NCBI RefSeq assembly: GCF_007747655.1
Contig: NZ_CP036274.1
Coordinates: forward strand, 7,378,001 to 7,442,000
DNA length: 64,000 bases
From: Anatilimnocola aggregata
Lineage (GTDB): Bacteria > Planctomycetota > Planctomycetia > Pirellulales > Pirellulaceae
Reading direction: 5' to 3'
Shown here: in pieces, positions 46,848 to 56,280 of the stretch
Position numbering within the stretch: the stretch's first letter is position 1
How the letters are laid out: each line of letters opens with the position of its first letter
Notes under the pieces: generated by a model
What the model was told of the DNA's origin: nothing
The model's database searches: none
Seen by the model: the letters and a program-made list of their open reading frames with translations, nothing else
Program-made: the position numbers and the translations under genes

Positions 46848-47112
46848 GTTGGCTCCGCAAGGATGTGGGGCAGAGGGAAGGTTATCACTGGGGAATTTGG
46901 ATAACCTGGCGGGGTGTTGATAGAGTTACTATCGGCAAGCTGCGCGGACTGCGTTAAGAAACGAGACTCTGCGGACTGGTAAATGTGTGCTTGCGACGCA
47001 AGACGAAACGAATACGCGCAGGCCGGCCACAGGCGCATCAGCATGTTGAACACGTTGCAAAATCGCGGAATAATCGAACCTTGAATCTCCGCCAAACCTG
47101 GTGAGCCCCATC

Positions 47113-47673
47113 ATGAAGCTTTTGAGCATTTTTCTGCCAGTGGCTGCTCTGTTTCTGCAGGCGACAACTGGCCACGCTCAAACACTGTTCGATCAGACCC
47201 TCAACACTTGCTTGCATCCCAAGAGCGAATGGGAGCGCTGGTCGAGCACAAAAGCCGGAGACTTCGTCGAGTTCAGCGATGAGACTAGGTTGTGCTTACG
47301 ATTCGAAGCGGTGAACGTTGGCGATCACGAATTGTCCGTTCAAACGAAGACATATCATCATCATCCAAATCACCTCGGCCATATACCTGGGCCAAGCTTG
47401 AACGTGATTAAGCACGTCTTTAAGCTCGCAGAGCGCAAATCCGTCAAGCCGACGAAGGTGACCGACGACACACTGAAACTGGGCAATCGCGAATTCTCGA
47501 CAAAGCTCGAAGAGTTCATCTACCAAAAGCGAACCGTAAAGAAGTTTTGGTTCAGCGAAGCAGCGCCCTTCGACGGTATTCTCCAGCACCAGCAATATGT
47601 GCTCGGCAAGGTCGGCCAGACTTACGTTGCCACCCGTTTCAAAAAAGGTGACACGACGTTTGGCAAAGAGTAG
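47113..47673 (+). CDS. Secreted protein of unknown function
   Basis: A 186-residue protein from ATG 47113 with a signal peptide (ending GHAQT). The mature part contains two cysteines near the N-terminus, a His-rich patch (TYHHHPNHLGH) near 80, and an Arg/Lys-rich C-terminus. The His cluster could bind a metal, as inference. No known domain is visible. It is transcribed in the same direction as the following TolB-like gene. Confidence 0.65.
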   Translation: MKLLSIFLPVAALFLQATTGHAQTLFDQTLNTCLHPKSEWERWSSTKAGDFVEFSDETRLCLRFEAVNVGDHELSVQTKTYHHHPNHLGHIPGPSLNVIKHVFKLAERKSVKPTKVTDDTLKLGNREFSTKLEEFIYQKRTVKKFWFSEAAPFDGILQHQQYVLGKVGQTYVATRFKKGDTTFGKE

Positions 47674-47740
47674 TCTTGTGCATGCTTGTCGGGCAGCGAG
47701 TGCCGTTTCGAAACCTATCGTAAAAAGTTAAGGCGGACCC

Positions 47741-48946
47741 ATGCGCAGTGTAGTCCTTGTCGCACTTGTAGCGTTTCTACGGCTTCACTCTGCCAGTTTT
47801 GCGGTTGCTGCGGAACCGGCATCGCCCAACTCACTCGCAACTTGGGAACAGAAGGATAATGTTAAAGTCTCGCTCGTCTCTGACAACGAACGCCATTCGC
47901 TGCATACTTACTTCAACACCTCGCCCGAAAGTCCCGACGGTAAGTGGGTGCTGTTCTTTGCCTCGACAGCTGCGCACGGACATGCGGGGGAGATTCGCAT
48001 TCGCGAGCGCCAGTCGGGTGAAGAAATTGTGTTGGCGACGGACATCGCCACCGAAGATGCTCACCGCGCGGCCTGTCAGCAATGGGCCTGCGGCGGCAAA
48101 CAGGTCGTCTTTCACAACGTACTGCCCGATGGTCAATGGGCAGTGATGGCTGTCGATGTGCCAACGAGCGATGGAAAAGTCGGCAAACCGCGCGTCGTCA
48201 CCCTCGGTCGGCAACTGGGGTTTGGTCAGCCCGGTCACGCGGTGTTCCCCATCTATGGTCCCCATTGGAACCCCGGCGATCATCGCGACCTGGAATTGGT
48301 GAACATCGAATCGGGAGACGTAATCAAAACCGGCATGACGGCAACCGGTGTGCGCGAGCAGTTTCCCGAATTCATTGAGAAGAAATTCGGCGACAAGCCG
48401 ATTTCGATCTTCTTTCCCATTCTCAGTCCCGATAGGAACCGCGTCTTCTGCAAAATCGCTTCGCCCGCCGGTGGCGATTTCCGCAGCAAGGCGGCCAGCT
48501 TTCGTTTTGGTCAGGTCGCCTATGACCTGAAGGAACAAAAATTCCTTAGTTTGACCGAACAATGGGGCCATCCCTCGTGGCATCCAAACTCGCGCGACAT
48601 TCTCGACTGCGGCCGTGTAATCGACTGCACGACCGGCAAATGGCAGAAGATACCCGATTATGCGAAGTATCGCGGCGACCACCCCACCTACAATCCAGCT
48701 GCGACACTATTTACTACCGACACAATTTCCGAGGGCTTCGGCGGACCAGCTGGATACTGGGACGTAGTTGTCGGCGACGTCATCACCGGAAAAACCGCGC
48801 TCGTGCATCGCTTCGATCATTCGAAGGGCGCACGCTCCTGGCGAGTTAGCCATCCGCATCCCGCCTTCAGCGCCGATGGGAAGCGACTGTACTTCAACGT
48901 GAGCGATGGACCATGGACGCGGGTGCATGTGGCGGAAGTAAAGTAA
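47741..48946 (+). CDS. Secreted propeller-type protein resembling oligogalacturonide lyase/TolB
   Basis: A 401-residue secreted protein (signal ending AVAAEP). Repeated units typical of TolB-like beta propellers are seen: SPDGKWVLFFAS, SPDRNRVFCKI, GHPSWHPNSRDIL, HPAFSADGKRLYFNVSDG. The H-x-x-x-F and pectin-lyase family 22 proteins share this fold, and histidines near HPHPAF and NERHSLHTYF are where PL22 metal ligands would be. So an oligogalacturonide-lyase-like function is possible but unproven. It ends just before a family A inverted repeat. Confidence 0.75.
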   Translation: MRSVVLVALVAFLRLHSASFAVAAEPASPNSLATWEQKDNVKVSLVSDNERHSLHTYFNTSPESPDGKWVLFFASTAAHGHAGEIRIRERQSGEEIVLATDIATEDAHRAACQQWACGGKQVVFHNVLPDGQWAVMAVDVPTSDGKVGKPRVVTLGRQLGFGQPGHAVFPIYGPHWNPGDHRDLELVNIESGDVIKTGMTATGVREQFPEFIEKKFGDKPISIFFPILSPDRNRVFCKIASPAGGDFRSKAASFRFGQVAYDLKEQKFLSLTEQWGHPSWHPNSRDILDCGRVIDCTTGKWQKIPDYAKYRGDHPTYNPAATLFTTDTISEGFGGPAGYWDVVVGDVITGKTALVHRFDHSKGARSWRVSHPHPAFSADGKRLYFNVSDGPWTRVHVAEVK

Positions 48947-48955
48947 ATATTTCTT

Positions 48956-49037
48956 CTGAGCCGGAAGCGTCAGCGCCCGGAGGGTATTTGGAACTTATAT
49001 GCGGTGTACTCTCCGAACGCTGACGCTTCCGGCTCAG
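48956..49037. repeat. Long inverted repeat (family A) between convergent genes
   Basis: Arms 48956-48982 and 49011-49037 match in 25 of 27 positions. The arm is the same as at 6602-6628. It fills the gap between the convergent propeller and ALDH genes, 9 and 8 bases from the respective stop codons, so it probably acts as a two-way terminator. Confidence 0.85.
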
Positions 49038-49044
49038 ATAGGAC

Positions 49045-50568
49045 TCACACACCCACATCAAACTTAACACCCTGCGCTAGCGGCAAAGTCTTGCCGAAGT
49101 TGAGCGTGCAAGTTTGGCGACGCATGTAGGTCTTCCAGGCATCGCTGCCCGCTTCGCGACCGCCGCCAGTTTCTTTTTCGCCGCCGAAGGCTCCGCCAAT
49201 TTCGGCGCCACTGGGGCCGAGATTGACGTTCGCAATGCCGCAGTCGCTGCCCCAGGGCGATAAGAACTGTTCCGCTTCGCGAAAACGATCCGTGAAAATA
49301 GCGCTGGAAAGACCTTGGGGCACACCATTATGCAGGGCGATGGCCTCCTCGAGTTCGCGGTAGGTGAGCACATACAGAATCGGGGCGAAGGTCTCGTGCT
49401 TGATGATCTCCATCGCAGGCTTCGCGCGCACGATGGTCGGCTGCACGTAGTAACCGGCTCGGTCGATCTGCTTACCGCCACAAAGAACTTCGCCCCCTTG
49501 CTGTTTGATTGTGGTAATCGCTGTGGTGTATTGCTTAACCGCTGACTCACTGATGAGCGGCCCAAGTAGCGTACCCTCTTCCCAGGGCAACCCAACGGTA
49601 ATATTTTGATAAGCCTTGGTCAGGCGAGTTACAAGCTGCTCGGCATGAGACTCGTGAACGATCAGCCGCCGCAATGTCGTGCAGCGCTGACCAGCAGTGC
49701 CGACGGCAGCAAAGAGAATCGCTCGCAGAGCCAAATCGAGATCAGCCGATTCAGTAACGATGCAGCCGTTGTTGCCGCCGAGTTCCAACAAGCTTCGTCC
49801 GAGTCTTTCCGCGACTGTCTTCGCCACACTCTTGCCCATAGCAGTGCTGCCGGTCGCACTGACCAGAGGCAGCCGCCCATCCGCAGCCATCTGCTCGCCA
49901 ACATCACGATCCGCAGCACATAAGTTGAGTACGCCGGCCAATCCGCGCGGTTCGAGAATGTCGTTCACCAGTTGCTGCACGGCAATCGCAGTGAGAGGCG
50001 TAAGCTGCGAAGGCTTCCAGATGACCGGATCTCCACAGACCAGCGCGAGCGCGGCATTCCAAGCCCACACAGCGACGGGAAAATTAAAGGCTGTGATGAC
50101 ACCAACAGGCCCGAGCGGATGCCATTGCTCGAACAGTCGATGCTCGGGGCGTTCGCTGGCGATGGTCAGGCCGTAGAGTTGTCGCGACAGCCCGACGGCG
50201 AAGTCGCACATGTCAATCATCTCTTGAACTTCGCCCAGACCCTCGCTGCGGATTTTGCCTGCTTCGAGCGTGACGAGCATGCCGAGGTCATCTTTGTGTT
50301 TGCGCAATTGCTCGCCGATCAGCCGAACAATCTCGCCTCGTTGGGGAGGTGGCATTTTTCGCCAGGCTGCAAACGCAGCCAGCGAATTGCCGGCCACAAC
50401 GTCGTAATCGTTCTCGCCGCCCAGAAGCACCCGCGCAAGCACTTCACCCGTCGCCGGGTTGAGCGATTCAATCGTCTCACCACTCGGACGATCGAGCCAA
50501 CGACCGCCATAGACACCCGAATTGATATCACGCAGTCGCAGGCGGCCAAGCAAGGATTGCCACATCAC
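49045..50568 (-). CDS. Aldehyde dehydrogenase, ALDH7 type
   Basis: A 507-residue NAD-dependent aldehyde dehydrogenase closest to the ALDH7 (alpha-aminoadipic semialdehyde dehydrogenase) group. Landmarks are FNFPVAVWAWNAALALVCGD, the catalytic Glu in ELGGNNG, the catalytic Cys in GTAGQRCTT, and FAPILYVL near the C-terminus. The start codon overlaps the stop of the upstream aminotransferase (GTG/ATG at 50563-50568 over TGA), so they are translationally coupled. With that partner it would oxidise a semialdehyde formed by transamination, for example in lysine breakdown. Confidence 0.92.
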   Translation of the reverse strand: MMWQSLLGRLRLRDINSGVYGGRWLDRPSGETIESLNPATGEVLARVLLGGENDYDVVAGNSLAAFAAWRKMPPPQRGEIVRLIGEQLRKHKDDLGMLVTLEAGKIRSEGLGEVQEMIDMCDFAVGLSRQLYGLTIASERPEHRLFEQWHPLGPVGVITAFNFPVAVWAWNAALALVCGDPVIWKPSQLTPLTAIAVQQLVNDILEPRGLAGVLNLCAADRDVGEQMAADGRLPLVSATGSTAMGKSVAKTVAERLGRSLLELGGNNGCIVTESADLDLALRAILFAAVGTAGQRCTTLRRLIVHESHAEQLVTRLTKAYQNITVGLPWEEGTLLGPLISESAVKQYTTAITTIKQQGGEVLCGGKQIDRAGYYVQPTIVRAKPAMEIIKHETFAPILYVLTYRELEEAIALHNGVPQGLSSAIFTDRFREAEQFLSPWGSDCGIANVNLGPSGAEIGGAFGGEKETGGGREAGSDAWKTYMRRQTCTLNFGKTLPLAQGVKFDVGV

Positions 50569-51962
50569 CAGGTCCTGGAAGCTGAAGGAGAGTTCGTATG
50601 GGCCGCCAGCTCAGCTGGACTGCTGAGCACGGAATCGATGATCTGCACGGCAGTATCAACTTCGTCACGCGTGACGACCAGCGGCGGACAGAAGCGCAGG
50701 GTACTCGTGCCGCAGCCCAACATCAGTAGGCCGCGGTGAAAGCAGGCTTGAACCACGGCATCGCGAATCGATGCCGCCGGTTCCTTCGTTTCGCGATCCT
50801 TCACCAACTCGGCCCCGACCATTAAGCCCAGACCGCGCACGTCACCAATGATTGCATGTCGGCTCATCAGTTCGCGCAGTCGCTGTTGAAGGTAGTTACC
50901 CACTTCGGTCGCGTTAACCATCAACGACTCTTCCAGCAGCTCAATAGTTGTGAGAGCGGCCACACAGGAAATGGGATTGCCGCCAAACGTACTGGCATGC
51001 GAACCGGGGCCCCAGTCCATCAGATCGGCCCGAGCGATAATAGCACCCAGAGGCAAACCCGAAGCAATTCCTTTCGCCAGGCAGATGATATCGGGCACCA
51101 CGCCCCAATGCTCGATGGCGAACATCTTGCCAGTGCGTCCCATACCCGATTGCACTTCGTCGACGATATACAGAATGCCGTGTTTCTCAGCGAGGGCCTT
51201 GAGTTCACGATGAAATTCTGGGGGCGGCACAACGTAGCCACCTTCACCTTGAATGGGCTCGACGATGATACCGGCCACTTCGGTTGGCGGCACAGTGCGA
51301 CGGAAGAGATCCTCCAATTGATTGAGTGTGTTCAAGCAACAAGATGTTGCTTTTTGATGGCACTCGCCGCGCTGTGGGCAGCGATAGCAATTGGCATAGT
51401 CGATATGCGTAACTTGCGGGATCAGCGGAGCAAAGCCGCGGCGCTGAATCATTTTGCTGCCGGTGAGTGACAACGCTCCCATCGTGCGACCATGAAAGGC
51501 ACCGAAGAAGGCGATCATGTGCTGCCGACCCGTATGAAAGCGGGCCAGCTTGAACGCCGCTTCGACACTTTCGGCACCACTGTTGGTAAAGAAGACTCGC
51601 TTGTCGCCCGAGCCGGGCGCAAGTTCGGCGAGCTTCTGCGCCAGGTTGCCTTGGGGTGCATAATAGAAGTCTGTCCCCGACATGTGGATCAGCTTCCTGG
51701 TCTGCGTTTCAATCGCAGCCACGACGCGGGGATGGCAATGTCCGGTGGAACAAACGGCAATCCCGGAAGTGAAATCGAGAAAACGATTCCCATCGACATC
51801 CTCAATCGTCGAGCCTTCGCCCCGTTCAACCGCCAACGGATAAGCGCGAGTGTACGACGGGGACGTGTACCGCTCGTCGTTGGCAATCAGCTGCTTTCCC
51901 TTGGGGCCGGGTAACTCAGTAAGAATCCATGGCGTTGGCAAGGTGCTTTTGGGAATGTTCAT
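50565..51962 (-). CDS. Class III aminotransferase (ornithine/lysine/4-aminobutyrate type)
   Basis: A 465-residue PLP enzyme from ATG 51962 (GAGGG nine bases before it). It has the class III landmarks: NSGAESVEAAFKLAR, FHGRTMGAL, DEVQSGMGRTG with the Asp for the pyridine nitrogen, and the lysine in CLAKGIASG. A cysteine-rich insert (CYRCPQRGECHQK followed by CC) resembles the CYRCP insert of some archaeal and bacterial class III enzymes. Coupled to ALDH7, it may be a lysine epsilon- or GABA-type aminotransferase; the substrate is inferred from the pairing. Confidence 0.92.
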   Translation of the reverse strand: MNIPKSTLPTPWILTELPGPKGKQLIANDERYTSPSYTRAYPLAVERGEGSTIEDVDGNRFLDFTSGIAVCSTGHCHPRVVAAIETQTRKLIHMSGTDFYYAPQGNLAQKLAELAPGSGDKRVFFTNSGAESVEAAFKLARFHTGRQHMIAFFGAFHGRTMGALSLTGSKMIQRRGFAPLIPQVTHIDYANCYRCPQRGECHQKATSCCLNTLNQLEDLFRRTVPPTEVAGIIVEPIQGEGGYVVPPPEFHRELKALAEKHGILYIVDEVQSGMGRTGKMFAIEHWGVVPDIICLAKGIASGLPLGAIIARADLMDWGPGSHASTFGGNPISCVAALTTIELLEESLMVNATEVGNYLQQRLRELMSRHAIIGDVRGLGLMVGAELVKDRETKEPAASIRDAVVQACFHRGLLMLGCGTSTLRFCPPLVVTRDEVDTAVQIIDSVLSSPAELAAHTNSPSASRTW

Positions 51963-52310
51963 GGCAATGTTCCCTCGTTGCAAATCCCGGTGAATGGCCC
52001 GCAAAGGGCAAGGCTGGCGGTCTCTGCCAGCAGTCTTTCACTGAATCGTACGCGGTTGAAAGGTTGGGGCAAGCGATTGCGCGCCGAATGGGCGATTTAC
52101 GGCTGTTTGCCCCGGCGAACCGGGTCTTGGCAGCCGGTTGTTCCCCTACCATCACTGCAAGCGGCGAGTCTTCACACAAATCCCAACAGAACTGCATGAG
52201 ATATTTTCAGCCGAGCGGCAAAGTTTACCGATATAGAAAGAGTTCGCGCGCTGCGAAGCGTCACTTTGACGCTATCAGCCTGTCGATACGATGGGAGCTA
52301 ATTCGTACTT

Positions 52311-52532
52311 ATGCCGCTTTTCGATGCTACTCTGGCTGAACGTGTAGGTTCCGCCATCCAGACCAATCCCTATCTGAGTGGCAGGACGCTGCGGTTTGAA
52401 GCCCATGAAGGGCGAATCACCTTGAACGGGGTCGTCGCCTCGTACTTCCAAAAGCAGATGGCTCAGGAAGTTCTCAAGCGTGTTGAAGGAGTCGAGCAGA
52501 TCGAGAATCAGCTCGAAGTCTCCTGGTGCTAA
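52311..52532 (+). CDS. Small BON-domain protein
   Basis: A 73-residue protein that is almost exactly one BON domain. It ends GRITLNGVVASYFQKQMAQE, then VLKRVEGVEQIENQLEV, the canonical domain end. No signal peptide, so it would be cytosolic, unlike OsmY. BON domains bind phospholipid or other membranes. GGAG is thirteen bases before the ATG. Confidence 0.85.
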   Translation: MPLFDATLAERVGSAIQTNPYLSGRTLRFEAHEGRITLNGVVASYFQKQMAQEVLKRVEGVEQIENQLEVSWC

Positions 52533-52623
52533 CCAGAGAGTTCAGCGGTCACAGGATAGACGTCAGAGATCGCAGTTCCGATCTCTGACTCCTCACCTTC
52601 GACTTCTACCTTTCTCGATATTC

Positions 52624-53004
52624 CTAACGAGGCTGCTTCGGTCGATGCCCCATCACGGCATCGCCGCGTGTGGCATACTGTGGAAAGCGCTCATCCAGCC
52701 GGACCATGTGCAGCACTTGCTGATTGCTGTCATTCATTCCAGCTAGTCGCATCAACCCTTCGTGGGCGACCACGCGTTTGTGAAGCATCACCAACTGGCT
52801 AATGAGCCAGCTGCGCAACAACGTCACCTGGTCCATCTCCAGCACGACGCGATGATTGAACTGTTGCTGCATGCGATCCCAAATCGCTTCGGCCAGTTCT
52901 ACCTCGGCGATCTCTCCGCCCGCTGGCGGCACCACCTTGATAAATAGCCAATCGGGCCCGCGATCCATCTCCAAATTCCAGCCTGGCGCAAGATCAACCA
53001 GCAT
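52624..53004 (-). CDS. STAS-domain-like anti-anti-sigma protein
   Basis: A 126-residue protein from ATG 53004, with GGGAG before it. The longer frame to 53022 lacks a site. The C-terminal part follows the STAS pattern: HRVVLEMDQVTLLRSWLISQL, then LHKRVVAHEGLMRLAGM and RFPQYATRGDAV. The phosphorylatable serine of SpoIIAA would lie near the SWLIS segment. The first 45 residues are an added domain. It probably takes part in partner switching of a sigma factor, but no kinase or sigma factor is nearby. Confidence 0.7.
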   Translation of the reverse strand: MLVDLAPGWNLEMDRGPDWLFIKVVPPAGGEIAEVELAEAIWDRMQQQFNHRVVLEMDQVTLLRSWLISQLVMLHKRVVAHEGLMRLAGMNDSNQQVLHMVRLDERFPQYATRGDAVMGHRPKQPR

Positions 53005-53273
53005 GGCGATGCTCCCATGCAAAGGGTTCAGAACGAACCCGCCTAAGAATTACCCTAACCCCTAACGGTTCATCTTAGGGGGTGCCTTTCGGAACGCAAT
53101 TCTTTTTGCCCGCTTCCCAGCGAGTTTGTCATGAAGTCGTCAGCCGTCATGCGCGGCCGCTAGCAAACGGCGTTCATCCCCTCTACGACAATTGCTCGCG
53201 GCGTTAGAATGGGCACTCCGATCGCCATGCTAATCAGGCAATCTCCACATCCCATTCTATAGAGGAAAACACC

Positions 53274-53792
53274 ATGTCCCGAGCCGCTGCTGTTACATTC
53301 AAGGGCACCCCGATGACACTCGCCGGCGAGGCAGTGAAAGTCGGTCAAGCAGCCCCCGACTTCACCATCCACTACTTCGAAGGTGGCCTGAAGGCCATCA
53401 CGCTGGCCGACCTCAAGGGCAAGGCCACGATCCTGAGCGTGATCCCGTCGCTCGATACCGGCGTCTGCAAGATCCAAACGAAGAAGTTCAACGAAGAACT
53501 ATCGGCCCTGGCCGGCAACGTGAACGCCGTCGCCGTCAGCTTGGATCTTCCCTTTGCGATGAACCGCTTTTGTGGTGCCGAAGAGATCAAGAACCTGCGC
53601 GTCGGCAGCGACTATCAGAATCGCAACTTCGGCGAGGCCTATGGTGTGCTGATCGAAGAGTTGAAGCTGCTCGCCCGCAGCGTGTTCGTCATCGACAAGG
53701 ATGGCAAGGTTGCCTATGCCGAAGTCGTGCCCGAAGTAACCAGCGAACCCAACTACGCCGCGGCGGTCGAAGCTTTGAAGAAGGCTCAGTAG
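53274..53792 (+). CDS. tpx: Thiol peroxidase
   Basis: A 172-residue atypical 2-Cys peroxiredoxin that reduces hydroperoxides with thioredoxin. The peroxidatic Cys65 lies in SLDTGVCKIQT (usual D-T-P-V-C, Pro replaced by Gly), and the resolving Cys100 in RFCGAE. A strong AGAGGA ribosome site precedes the ATG. It is monocistronic, ended by a clear terminator at 53834-53864. Confidence 0.95.
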   Translation: MSRAAAVTFKGTPMTLAGEAVKVGQAAPDFTIHYFEGGLKAITLADLKGKATILSVIPSLDTGVCKIQTKKFNEELSALAGNVNAVAVSLDLPFAMNRFCGAEEIKNLRVGSDYQNRNFGEAYGVLIEELKLLARSVFVIDKDGKVAYAEVVPEVTSEPNYAAAVEALKKAQ

Positions 53793-53833
53793 AACCGAGC
53801 ACTTATTACTAATGGTATAGCCGTTTGTATGAA

Positions 53834-53864
53834 TGACCCTGCTCAAAGCAGGGTCATTTTTTTT
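53834..53864 (+). terminator. Rho-independent terminator of tpx
   Basis: A perfect 10-bp stem TGACCCTGCT with AGCAGGGTCA around a 3-base loop is followed by eight T (53857-53864). Confidence 0.9.
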
Positions 53865-53952
53865 GCAACCAAGCTTTTGCAGACCAATTACGGATTGGCT
53901 AAAATCGCTCCGAATGTCGCTGGCGATTCGAACTTATGTGAAGTGAATTCTT

Positions 53953-56181
53953 ATGCGTAACTGCTTCAAATCGGCTGCAGTCATTAATCTTTTTTGGCTT
54001 TGCACTTTGCAATGCTTGAGCTTCGCGCAGGTTCCTAACCAGGCGGCCCCAGCGATTCCGCCGTCGGGAACGGAAGTAGAGTATCTCGATCTGCGTGGAG
54101 CCCTGAAACGGGGTAAGTTTGTCGACGTAGCGCCGAATGGAGCGGTACGAATTCGAATTGAAGATGGCTCGACTCGGTTAATGCCACCAAATCGCGTGCG
54201 CGTGGTCGGTGGAACCGTTCCTCCTCCCATGAACGCCCCTGCGGCGCAACCGGCAGCACCCGCGCCGGGTGTCGACGCGAAGTCAAGAACCTGGGCAGAT
54301 GCGAGCGGCATGTTCAAGATCGAAGCGGAGTTTATCAGCCTGAAGGACGACACGGTCGAACTTAAAAGGCCAGATGGAAAGGTGATCACGTTAACTCTCG
54401 ACAAACTGTCCGTCGCCGATCAGGCCATTGCCAAGTCACTTGGGGAAGCCACGAAGATTTCAGGAGATCAACCGGTTGCTAGTACTCCGTTTAAAGCAAG
54501 TCAAGGTATTCAAAGTGACTCGGGAGTTGTAAACGTCACTGTTCAAGAAAACGAGACCAAAGTCAGCTTTCAGGGAGCAACACAGGTTTCGCTCACACCT
54601 CCTCCAACATGGAACGTCACACCAGATCCAGCAACCACCGCACCTTCGCAGCTGAAGCTGCGGAAGATATCAATCCCAGCACGACTTCAGGCTTCCAATC
54701 AACCTGGACATGTACAGGCAATGCTTAGCGACCCGCGGCGAAATTGGATGTGGCTGGGAATTGCGCCAGATTCAAACTCCTTTAAGACCTATCGGTTCGA
54801 ACGCGTAGATTTGGAAAGCGGCAAAGTGTTGCCCGCCGTCGAGCTTTCCATTGCCTCAATACCACTCGCCATCGATCCGACGGGAAAGTTCATGGCGAGC
54901 CTCCGCTGTACACGTTACTACTCGCACTACCGGGACCAGATAGATCTTTGGCAAATTGACGGCGAATCGGTCAACTATTCTCAGTCCTTCCGCCCCTATC
55001 CGCCGAGCGAAGTTGCTGTTTTTTCGACAGATACCATCAAGAAGGCAGAGTTCATCGATGCCGAAAATTTGATTACGGTGAGCACGAAAGGACGTCTAGT
55101 TGTCTGGTCTCTCCCTTCGCTGACGGCGAAGTACCAGGTTAACTTAGGCCGCGATTTCTCGACGTTCGCCCTAAGCCCTGGACGTAGGCAACTTGCCATT
55201 TCAACATCGACCGGACAGTACGTGCTCGAGGCACTAACGGGTAAGGTGCTCGGTAAGTTCGCCGCAAAAACCAATGAAGTGCGTTTTTCGCATGTCAGAG
55301 TGTTGCACTTTAAAGATGATGGTTCCCAGCTTGCTGGCTACGACTCCTACACAGGAGGCGGATTGACGGATCTGCGAGTTTGGGACGTCAAGAGTGGCGG
55401 TGAACTGGTGCATCTAACAGGCCACGTGAATGCGGGGCCAACCGAAGGAGACAACTCTGCCATCTGGCTGAGTTCGGGCCACCTGCTGGTGGGAAGCCAC
55501 TGGGCCGTCGACCTCGAGCGAAGAGTTTCGACAGCGGTTTTTCGCGGCTCCTGGTTTGCATCTACCAGCGTTGGCGAAGCATCGTGGTATTTGTTTGCCG
55601 ACGAGAGAAGCAGCACTTTCCAGCTCGTGAACTGTTCGCCAATCACCGACCAACTTGTTCAGCGCGCCCGGGCGGTGCCTGTCGATCAACTTCTGGCCAT
55701 CAAGCCGGGTGATAAAGTAGCTCTGTCACTTGAGTTTCCCACCGACCACCCAACCGATGAAATTCGCGCGGCGTTTACCGCGAGAATCGAAGCCAATGGC
55801 TGGAAAGTTGGAAGTCCCAATGATCCTTGTCGGGTATTGATTCATTGCATCAAGCGACTTGCGGGGTCTAGGGAAGTGACCTATCGAAGTGCCGGCCAGG
55901 TAAGTCGTGGCAACCTAGAATTGAGCGACACTCGTGTCGAAATTTACTCACTTCCAGACAGGAGACTTCTGTGGTGTTCATACGTTAACTACGTCGAACG
56001 ATACAAAACCTACGAGCTCGCGCCGGGTGCAACGTTAGCTGAATATGGGCGGAACTTTCCTGGGCCGGCCGATTTTCAGAACTTTGAACTTCCCAGCCGC
56101 ATTCTTGACTACCAACGAATCAATCCGGGCATTTTTGATGGCACAATTAGTTTGCAGCGTGGAGTCACGTTCTCGAAATAG
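53953..56181 (+). CDS. Secreted SHD1-domain and WD-like propeller protein
   Basis: A 742-residue protein with a signal peptide (ending LSFAQ). Residues about 35-160 contain two SHD1 (SLA1 homology domain 1) units: one with YLDLRGALKRGKFVDV, the second with RTWADASGMFKIEAEFISLK and TLTLDKLSVADQ. SHD1 domains are widespread in planctomycetes. The rest (about 230-560) has WD-like strands, such as NWMWLGIAPDS, GKFMASLRC and RLVVWSLPSL, and a tail to 742. Its role is unknown; a periplasmic scaffold is a guess. Confidence 0.85.
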   Translation: MRNCFKSAAVINLFWLCTLQCLSFAQVPNQAAPAIPPSGTEVEYLDLRGALKRGKFVDVAPNGAVRIRIEDGSTRLMPPNRVRVVGGTVPPPMNAPAAQPAAPAPGVDAKSRTWADASGMFKIEAEFISLKDDTVELKRPDGKVITLTLDKLSVADQAIAKSLGEATKISGDQPVASTPFKASQGIQSDSGVVNVTVQENETKVSFQGATQVSLTPPPTWNVTPDPATTAPSQLKLRKISIPARLQASNQPGHVQAMLSDPRRNWMWLGIAPDSNSFKTYRFERVDLESGKVLPAVELSIASIPLAIDPTGKFMASLRCTRYYSHYRDQIDLWQIDGESVNYSQSFRPYPPSEVAVFSTDTIKKAEFIDAENLITVSTKGRLVVWSLPSLTAKYQVNLGRDFSTFALSPGRRQLAISTSTGQYVLEALTGKVLGKFAAKTNEVRFSHVRVLHFKDDGSQLAGYDSYTGGGLTDLRVWDVKSGGELVHLTGHVNAGPTEGDNSAIWLSSGHLLVGSHWAVDLERRVSTAVFRGSWFASTSVGEASWYLFADERSSTFQLVNCSPITDQLVQRARAVPVDQLLAIKPGDKVALSLEFPTDHPTDEIRAAFTARIEANGWKVGSPNDPCRVLIHCIKRLAGSREVTYRSAGQVSRGNLELSDTRVEIYSLPDRRLLWCSYVNYVERYKTYELAPGATLAEYGRNFPGPADFQNFELPSRILDYQRINPGIFDGTISLQRGVTFSK

Positions 56182-56280
56182 CCACTGGCTACTATGCACC
56201 GGGCATTGTGAAACTCGTCATCGGCTGCGACGATTTAGCGATTGATTCCTGTTCGCTCGGCCACTCGAAAACTCCATTCC

